From Streptomyces sp. NBC_00239 (GTDB lineage Bacteria > Actinomycetota > Actinomycetes > Streptomycetales > Streptomycetaceae), in NCBI RefSeq assembly GCF_036194065.1, contig NZ_CP108095.1, positions 992,001 through 1,056,000 on the forward strand: a stretch of 64,000 nucleotides of DNA. Direction: 5' to 3'. A model generated the notes under the pieces. The model was not told where the DNA came from, ran no database searches, and was given only the letters and a program-made list of their open reading frames with translations. Position numbers and translations under genes: made by a program. Of this stretch, positions 59,489 through 64,000 are shown piece after piece (within the stretch, counting starts at the first letter, position 1; the number at the start of each line of letters is the position of its first letter).

Positions 59489-60713
59489 GACCGCCGACAA
59501 GGGGACCGGTACCGGCTCGGACGGGCAGCCGCCGGTCCGGTTCTGGCCCGCCCAGGACCTCACCGGCGTCGACTTCGACCCGGTGCTGGCCGAACTGATG
59601 CGCGAAGGACCGGTGACCCGGATCCAGCTGCCCAACGGCGACGGCTGGGCCTGGATGGTGTCACGGCACGAGGACGTCCGCATGGTGACCAACGACCGGC
59701 GCTTCAGCCGCAAGGCCGTCGTCTCGCACAACGTCACCCGACTGGCCCCGCACTTCATCCCGGTCGAAGGAGCCGTGGGCTTCGAGGACCCGCCCGACCA
59801 CACCCGGCTGCGGCGGGCCGTCGCCCCCGCCTTCACCACCAAGGGCGTGGAGCGGCTGCGCGCCCGGGCGAAGGAGATGCTCGACGAGCTGGTCGACGGG
59901 ATGCTGCGGGACGGGCCGCCCGCCGACCTGACCGCCCGGATGCTGGCGCCCTTCCCGCTCGCGGTGGTCTGCGAGCTGATGGGCGTGCCCGAGGCGGACC
60001 GGCCGCGGATGCACGAATGGACGATGCTGATCCTGTCGTCCTCGGCCGGCGCCGGCCGCAGCGAGCGGGCCAAGGACGAGATGACCGGCTACTTCGCCGA
60101 GCTGCTGGAGCAGCGGCGCGGCAGCGACGGCGAGGACATCGTCGGACTCCTCGCCACCGCCGTCGGCCGGGAGGAGGTGACCGCCGCCGAGGCGGTGGGC
60201 CTGGCACTGCTGATCCAGATCGGCGGCGAGGCCGTCACCAACAACACCGGCAACATGGCGTACATCCTGCTCAGCCGGCCCGAGCTGGCCGAGCGGCTGC
60301 GGGCCTCGCCGGAGCTGCGGCCGACCGCGATCGACGAACTCCTGCGGTACATCCCGCACCGCAGCGCGGTCGGCCTGTCCCGCATCGCGACGGAGGACGT
60401 GACGGTCGCGGGCCACCTGGTCCGGGCGGGCGAGGCGGTCTACGTCTCGTACCTCGCGGCCAACCGCGATCCGGAGGTCTTCCCCGATCCGGAGGAGATC
60501 GTCCTGGACCGCACCCCCAACCCCCACGTGGCGTTCGGGTACGGGCCCCACTACTGCCTGGGCGGGCTGCTCGCCCGGCTGGAGTCGGAGCTGATGGTCG
60601 ACGCGCTGCTGGACCGCTTCCCGGGACTGCGCCTCGCCGTGCCGGAGCCGGAGCTGCGGTGGCGGCCGGGGGCTCTGATCCGCGGCCCCGAGGGATTGCC
60701 GGTGGCCTGGTGA
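59478..60713 (+). CDS. cytochrome P450 (CYP158A2-like)
   Basis: The 411-residue P450 has the heme loop FGYGPHYCLG with the cysteine ligand and an I-helix IGGEAVTNNTGN without the common acid-Thr pair, as in CYP158A2 of S. coelicolor, which stands next to rppA there and dimerises flaviolin by aryl coupling. It starts inside rppA (11-base overlap) and its stop overlaps the cupin start, so all three are coupled. It should couple or oxidise THN/flaviolin towards pigments that protect against UV. Confidence 0.93.
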   Translation: MSTETADKGTGTGSDGQPPVRFWPAQDLTGVDFDPVLAELMREGPVTRIQLPNGDGWAWMVSRHEDVRMVTNDRRFSRKAVVSHNVTRLAPHFIPVEGAVGFEDPPDHTRLRRAVAPAFTTKGVERLRARAKEMLDELVDGMLRDGPPADLTARMLAPFPLAVVCELMGVPEADRPRMHEWTMLILSSSAGAGRSERAKDEMTGYFAELLEQRRGSDGEDIVGLLATAVGREEVTAAEAVGLALLIQIGGEAVTNNTGNMAYILLSRPELAERLRASPELRPTAIDELLRYIPHRSAVGLSRIATEDVTVAGHLVRAGEAVYVSYLAANRDPEVFPDPEEIVLDRTPNPHVAFGYGPHYCLGGLLARLESELMVDALLDRFPGLRLAVPEPELRWRPGALIRGPEGLPVAW

Positions 60714-61246
60714 CCGTCTTCGCCCGCTCCCCCGACGGCCTGCTGGTGCCCGCCGGACACGGTCGGACGCTGACCACCCCGGCCCAGGAGGTCACCTTCA
60801 AGGTGACCGGCGAGCACTCGCGGGTGGCGTCGAGCTTCGAGGTCGTCGTGCCTCCCGGTTTCGACGTCGGCGCCCACGTGCACGCGCACAGCGAGGAGCT
60901 GTTCTACGTCCTCGAAGGCGAGTTGGAGGTGCTGGCGTTCGAACCCCGGGTGCGCACCTCCGACGACTGGCACCACTGGAGGTCCCCGACCGGGCGCAAG
61001 CCGGTGCACGCCGGGCCCGGCACGGTGATCGTGGTGCCGCCCGGCTGCCCGCACGCGTTCGCCAACCGGTCGGGGGACCCGGCCAGGATGTTCTTCCAGT
61101 CCTCGCCGCCGCCCGACCACGAGCGCTACTTCGAGGAGCTGTTCGCCATCCTGGCGGGCCCGGGCCCGGTGGACGAGGCGGCGATCGCGGACCTGCGGAA
61201 CCGGTACGACATCGAGCAGCTCACCCCGCTGCGCCACGAGGCCTGA
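60710..61246 (+). CDS. cupin-domain protein of the rppA cluster
   Basis: The 178-residue protein has a single cupin with the motif HVHAHSEELFYVLEGE (metal ligands two His and Glu) and a second His in PPGCPHAFAN. Cupins of polyketide clusters are dioxygenases, cyclases or quinone-forming oxygenases. The GTG overlaps the P450 stop (GTGA). In S. coelicolor an ABM-type monooxygenase occupies this place, so the cupin may be a different solution for oxidising THN to flaviolin. Confidence 0.9.
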   Translation: MTVFARSPDGLLVPAGHGRTLTTPAQEVTFKVTGEHSRVASSFEVVVPPGFDVGAHVHAHSEELFYVLEGELEVLAFEPRVRTSDDWHHWRSPTGRKPVHAGPGTVIVVPPGCPHAFANRSGDPARMFFQSSPPPDHERYFEELFAILAGPGPVDEAAIADLRNRYDIEQLTPLRHEA

Positions 61247-61394
61247 CCGCCCGGGCGCCCGCCGCCCCGGGTCTCGGTCCCGGTCCCGGGTCCCGCCTCA
61301 CCCCCGCCCCCCCGTCACCCCCCGTCACCTCCCTCACTCCCGGCACCCCCCGTCCGGCCGCCGCGGCCCGGGCGGGGTGTATCGTGCGGAATCC

Positions 61395-61408
61395 TTGAAC
61401 GTGTTCAA
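61395..61408. promoter_or_regulatory. perfect palindrome upstream of the membrane protein gene
   Basis: TTGAAC-GT-GTTCAA is a perfect 6-base inverted repeat, about 47 bases before the chosen start. Sequences of this form are bound by TetR or MarR regulators. No such regulator gene is adjacent within the window. Confidence 0.45.
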
Positions 61409-61454
61409 TTCCATGATCGGCCGTGGGCGCCGGTGCGAGCGGCGGGGGTGTGCG

Positions 61455-61898
61455 GTGCGGCAGACGACGGGCGGGCGGACCTTCCGCGTCGCGGGGTACG
61501 CGACGACGGCCCAGTACGCGGTCATCGGCGTGGCCCTGGTGGCGCTGTCCCTGGTCACCGAGGGGCTGCCGGTCGAGCGCGGCGACTGGCTGTACACGCT
61601 CCTCTGGCTCCCACTGCTCAGTGCCGTCCTGGGGCTGCTCCAGGCCGTGCTGTTCGCCACTCCCACGGCCCTCGTCGGCGAGGCCCTGGCCCGCAGGCTG
61701 CCCGGCGCGCGGATCCTGTGGCACCTCGCGCCCGTCCCGGTCCTGCCGCTCGTCCCGGCGGCCGTCGCCCACGCGCACGACGGCGCGGCGTGGCAGTGGT
61801 GGGCGTACCTCACCCTGCTGGGCTGCGTACCGGCCCTGGCGGCCGGAGCGGACCGGACACCCCGCTGGGCCCGGACCCGCATCGGGGTCCGGGCCTGA
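61455..61898 (+). CDS. small integral membrane protein
   Basis: The 147-residue protein has four hydrophobic segments (YAVIGVALVALSLVTEGLPV, YTLLWLPLLSAVLGLLQAVL, LAPVPVLPLVPAAVAHAHDG, WWAYLTLLGCVPALAAGADR). It is not recognised. The start is uncertain: GTG 61455 follows GGGGGTG, while an ATG at 61413 would lie at the edge of the palindrome at 61395. It is convergent with the LysM gene, with a GCGGCC-rich hairpin between them. Confidence 0.7.
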   Translation: MRQTTGGRTFRVAGYATTAQYAVIGVALVALSLVTEGLPVERGDWLYTLLWLPLLSAVLGLLQAVLFATPTALVGEALARRLPGARILWHLAPVPVLPLVPAAVAHAHDGAAWQWWAYLTLLGCVPALAAGADRTPRWARTRIGVRA

Positions 61899-61954
61899 CG
61901 GTCCCGAGGCGATCGGGAGGCGATCCGTGGCGGCCGGCCGGGGCCGCGTCCGGG

Positions 61955-62761
61955 TCAGTAGGCGCCGAAGACGTTGTCGATCGAGCCGTAGCGGGCCGCC
62001 GCGTAGTTGCACGCCGCGGTGATGTTGGCGACCGGGTCGTAGGAGTCGGTCGAGGTGCCCGGCACGTGGTACGCCCGGAACGTCGGGTCGATGACCTGGA
62101 GCAGCCCCTTCGACGGGATGCCCGCGGCGGCGTTGGAGTCCCAGCCGTTGATGGCGAGGGGGTTGCCGGAGGACTCGCGCATGACGTTGCGGTAGATGCC
62201 GTTGTACGTACCGGGGATGCCGTGGCGGGCCATGACGGCGAGCGACTCCCGGATCCAACCGTCCAGGTTGTTGGGGTAGTTCACCGCCTGCGGGGCGACG
62301 CTCGTACGGGCCGAGCGGTCGGCGCGGGCGGGCGCGGCGGCCCGGTCTGCGGCCGGCTTCGTCTTCGCCTTCGCCTTCGCCGGGTTGGGCGCGCCGAGGG
62401 TGAGCTTGAGGCCCGGCCGGATCAGCGCCGGATCCCCGCCGATGACGCTCCGGTTGTCCTCGTACAGCTTCTTCCAGCCGCCGCTGACCCCGTGGGAACG
62501 GGCGATCCCGGAAAGGGAGTCGCCGGCGACCACGGAATAGGTGGTGGGCGCGGCGGCGGGCGCCTTGGCGGGAGCCGCCTTTGCGGTGGTGACGGAATGC
62601 ACCGCGCGCACCGCCGCATTCGGCGCCGCGGCCGGGGCCGCGTCGGCCACGGGTGCGGCGAGCAGCGGGAGCGCGAGTGCGGCGCCGCCCGTGCCGGCGG
62701 CGACGAAGCCGCGGGTGAGCGGGTTGTTCTTCGGACGGCGGTGCTTGCCCGGTCCAGGCAT
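61955..62761 (-). CDS. secreted LysM and transglycosylase-like protein
   Basis: The 268-residue protein has a signal peptide (FVAAGTGGAALALPLLAAPV, cleavage near ADA), a LysM peptidoglycan-binding domain at about 73-117 (YSVVAGDSLSGIARSHGVSG) and a C-terminal SLT/lysozyme-like domain (MRESSGNPLAINGWDSNAAA, GIPSKGLLQVIDPTFRAYHV), as in resuscitation-promoting or lytic transglycosylase proteins. It should cut peptidoglycan during growth or spore germination. The ATG at 62761 has AGAGGAAT upstream. A ydaO-type riboswitch precedes it, so cyclic di-AMP probably controls it. Confidence 0.92.
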   Translation of the reverse strand: MPGPGKHRRPKNNPLTRGFVAAGTGGAALALPLLAAPVADAAPAAAPNAAVRAVHSVTTAKAAPAKAPAAAPTTYSVVAGDSLSGIARSHGVSGGWKKLYEDNRSVIGGDPALIRPGLKLTLGAPNPAKAKAKTKPAADRAAAPARADRSARTSVAPQAVNYPNNLDGWIRESLAVMARHGIPGTYNGIYRNVMRESSGNPLAINGWDSNAAAGIPSKGLLQVIDPTFRAYHVPGTSTDSYDPVANITAACNYAAARYGSIDNVFGAY

Positions 62762-62778
62762 GGTGAATTCCTCTCCCA

Positions 62779-62920
62779 CGCCTACGGGGTGAGCTGTCGG
62801 GTTCGGGCCGGAGCTGCCCGGTCGCACGGCACGTGCGACTTCACCCCGAGCCGGCCCGCAGTACGGTCCGGCGGCTTACCTGGGTCCCCCGCTCCTGCCG
62901 TGTCGCGCGTGGGTGGGTTC
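62779..62920 (-). promoter_or_regulatory. ydaO-type cyclic di-AMP riboswitch
   Basis: On the minus strand the leader carries, in order, GACACGGCAGGAGCGGGGGA, then CCCAGGTAA (62876-62890 region), then GGGGTGAAGTCG, then GAACCCGACAGCTCACC and GTAGGCG. These are the conserved blocks of the ydaO-yuaA class, which binds c-di-AMP, as known before rpf and other wall-hydrolase genes in Streptomyces. Binding normally shuts off expression. It begins about 18 bases upstream of the LysM start. Confidence 0.85.
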
Positions 62921-63030
62921 GATCCCCGGGCAGCGGCAGGATTCGGCGTTCCACCCGGATTGACGGTGACGCTAAAGGAAAAGAGCCGGACAGAACAAGA
63001 CACGAATTGCATGAGGAAATGGAAAACAAT

Positions 63031-63049
63031 GATCCAAATCGAAAGGATC
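63031..63049. other. AT-rich stretch with small hairpin upstream of the riboswitch
   Basis: GATCC-AAATCGAAA-GGATC sits in an AT-rich stretch (about 62945-63055), unlike the rest of the window. It is probably the promoter region of the LysM gene or of the crotonase; no -35/-10 pair could be chosen with confidence. Confidence 0.35.
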
Positions 63050-63162
63050 ATCCGGCCACTTCCGGCACGGCGCCCAACTTCCGGCCAGGACAACGGTTCG
63101 ACGGGCCGCGCCTCCGCCCCGCGACGTCCGGCGCGTGACTCACATCACGACCTCCGCACCGA

Positions 63163-63181
63163 ATATCCCATGAGCGGATAT
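63163..63181. promoter_or_regulatory. inverted repeat upstream of the crotonase gene
   Basis: ATATCC and GGATAT flank seven bases, 111 bases before the GTG at 63293. It may be an operator; nothing else is known. Confidence 0.35.
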
Positions 63182-63292
63182 GGCGATACGAAAACCTCCA
63201 ATCCGGACATTGCCGCCCTGTCGGTCCGCGTCCGCGTGGGACATGCTGTGCCCCGGGAATTCCGAGGCATCCGAGGAGCGAAGGGGCACGCG

Positions 63293-64000
63293 GTGGACAC
63301 GAGCGATGCGGTACGGATCGAACGCGACGGCCCGGTGTTCACGGTGGTCCTGCACCGGCCCGAAGCGCGCAATGCCGTCGACGGGCCGACGGCCGCCGCA
63401 CTCGCCGCGGCCTTCCGGGAGTTCGACGCCGACCCGGAGGCCGCCGTCGCCGTGCTGTGGGGCGAGGGCGGGACGTTCTGTGCGGGCGCCGACCTCAAGG
63501 CGGTGGGCGGCGAACGCGGCAACCGGGTGGCGGCCGACGGGGACGGCCCGATGGGCCCCACCCGCATGGAGTTGGGCAAGCCGGTCATCGCCGCGATTTC
63601 CGGGCATGCCGTGGCGGGCGGCCTGGAGCTGGCCCTGTGGTGCGACCTGCGGGTCGCCGAGCAGGATGCGGTCCTCGGAGTCTTCTGCCGCCGCTGGGGC
63701 GTGCCGCTGATCGACGGCGGCACCGTGCGCCTGCCCCGGCTGATCGGAGAGAGCCGCGCCATGGACATGATCCTGACCGGCCGGCCCGTACCGGCTGCCG
63801 AGGCGTACGAATTCGGACTCGTCAACCGGCTGGTGCCGCCGGGCGAGGCCCGGCCGGCGGCGGAGCGGCTGGCCCGCGAGATCGCCGCGTTCCCGCAGCT
63901 GTGCCTGCGGCACGACCGGCTGTCCGTCCGCGAACAGCACGGCCTCGACGAGGCGGCGGCCCTGCACGCCGAGTACCGGCACGGCCTGGTCCCCCTGTCC
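63293..64000 (+). CDS. enoyl-CoA hydratase/isomerase (crotonase) family protein, partial
   Basis: The first 236 codons read a crotonase: VVLHRPEARNAVDGPTAAAL, the oxyanion-hole motif CAGADLKAV, GHAVAGGLELALWCDLRVAE and WGVPLIDGGTVRLPRLIG. Crotonases hydrate, isomerise or cleave acyl-CoA. The catalytic glutamate pair of true hydratases is not clear in the region read (the second site shows IDGGT), so another reaction of the family is possible. The GTG at 63293 has AAGGGG six bases upstream. The frame is open to the window end, and the stop lies outside. Confidence 0.9.
   Translation, partial: MDTSDAVRIERDGPVFTVVLHRPEARNAVDGPTAAALAAAFREFDADPEAAVAVLWGEGGTFCAGADLKAVGGERGNRVAADGDGPMGPTRMELGKPVIAAISGHAVAGGLELALWCDLRVAEQDAVLGVFCRRWGVPLIDGGTVRLPRLIGESRAMDMILTGRPVPAAEAYEFGLVNRLVPPGEARPAAERLAREIAAFPQLCLRHDRLSVREQHGLDEAAALHAEYRHGLVPLS

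Noticed and set aside
58169..60073. Long minus-strand extension upstream of the P450 at 56906-58168
   Set aside because: It overlaps the recognised rppA gene and carries no P450 sequence; the ATG at 58168 gives a full-length P450.

Overview
The window is a piece of a Streptomyces-type chromosome. The DNA is very GC-rich with strong third-position GC bias, GTG starts and GTGA/ATGA stop-start overlaps are common, and there are a chaplin, a RppA-type type III polyketide synthase with CYP158-like P450s, secreted hydrolases and many regulators. No rRNA, tRNA or CRISPR array was seen. Functions are assigned by reading motifs in the translated frames; no database search was possible.

Layout. 1-1.4 kb is insertion-sequence debris (IS701-like ends and fragments, an IS5-like scrap) around a methyltransferase. 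1.4-12 kb holds a secreted M9 collagenase-like protease with PKD and two PPC domains, a TetR regulator divergent from a DUF2306-like membrane protein, an inositol-monophosphatase-like protein with altered metal ligands, an FAD oxidoreductase, and a LuxR regulator divergent from a P450. 12.3-17.2 kb is a two-gene envelope-polysaccharide module: a cellulose-synthase-like GT2 followed by one polypeptide joining an OafA-type membrane acyltransferase, an SGNH domain and a GH16 glycosidase. 17.3-26.1 kb is a run of small enzymes and regulators (GNATs, DinB-like, ABM monooxygenase, IclR, Lrp), a double-RCK channel-like protein, a broken metalloprotease, an NYN protein and a lipoprotein, with several long palindromic intergenic repeats.

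26.1-37.5 kb is a galactose/galactoside island: galT-galK divergent from a DeoR regulator; then an overlapping operon of binding lipoprotein, two permeases, GH36 alpha-galactosidase and LacI regulator, divergent from a secreted six-hairpin-type glycosidase-like protein. This would import alpha-galactosides, cleave them inside the cell and feed galactose to GalK/GalT; galE is not in the window. 37.5-45.7 kb encodes a MacB/FtsX-type ABC system (two ATPases, two large permeases). 45.8-49 kb has an unrecognised protein, a NarL-type two-component pair and a SHOCT protein. 49-56.5 kb is a cell-surface region: a CBM2-GH18 chitinase, a delta-60-repeat protein with a collagen-like tail, an L,D-transpeptidase, a short chaplin and an RTX-like repeat protein.

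56.7-61.2 kb is a flaviolin/THN-type cluster: rppA, a P450 and a cupin in one overlapping operon, with a divergent second P450 that overlaps a small acyl-CoA-carboxylase epsilon-like gene. 61.4-64 kb carries a small membrane protein behind a perfect palindrome, a LysM/transglycosylase-like secreted protein preceded by a ydaO-type (c-di-AMP) riboswitch, and the start of a crotonase gene cut by the window end.

The most unusual points are the acyltransferase-SGNH-GH16 fusion, the two-P450/epsilon-subunit rppA cluster, the phosphatase-like protein lacking key metal ligands, and the recurring palindrome that supplies the stop codon of the delta-60 protein.
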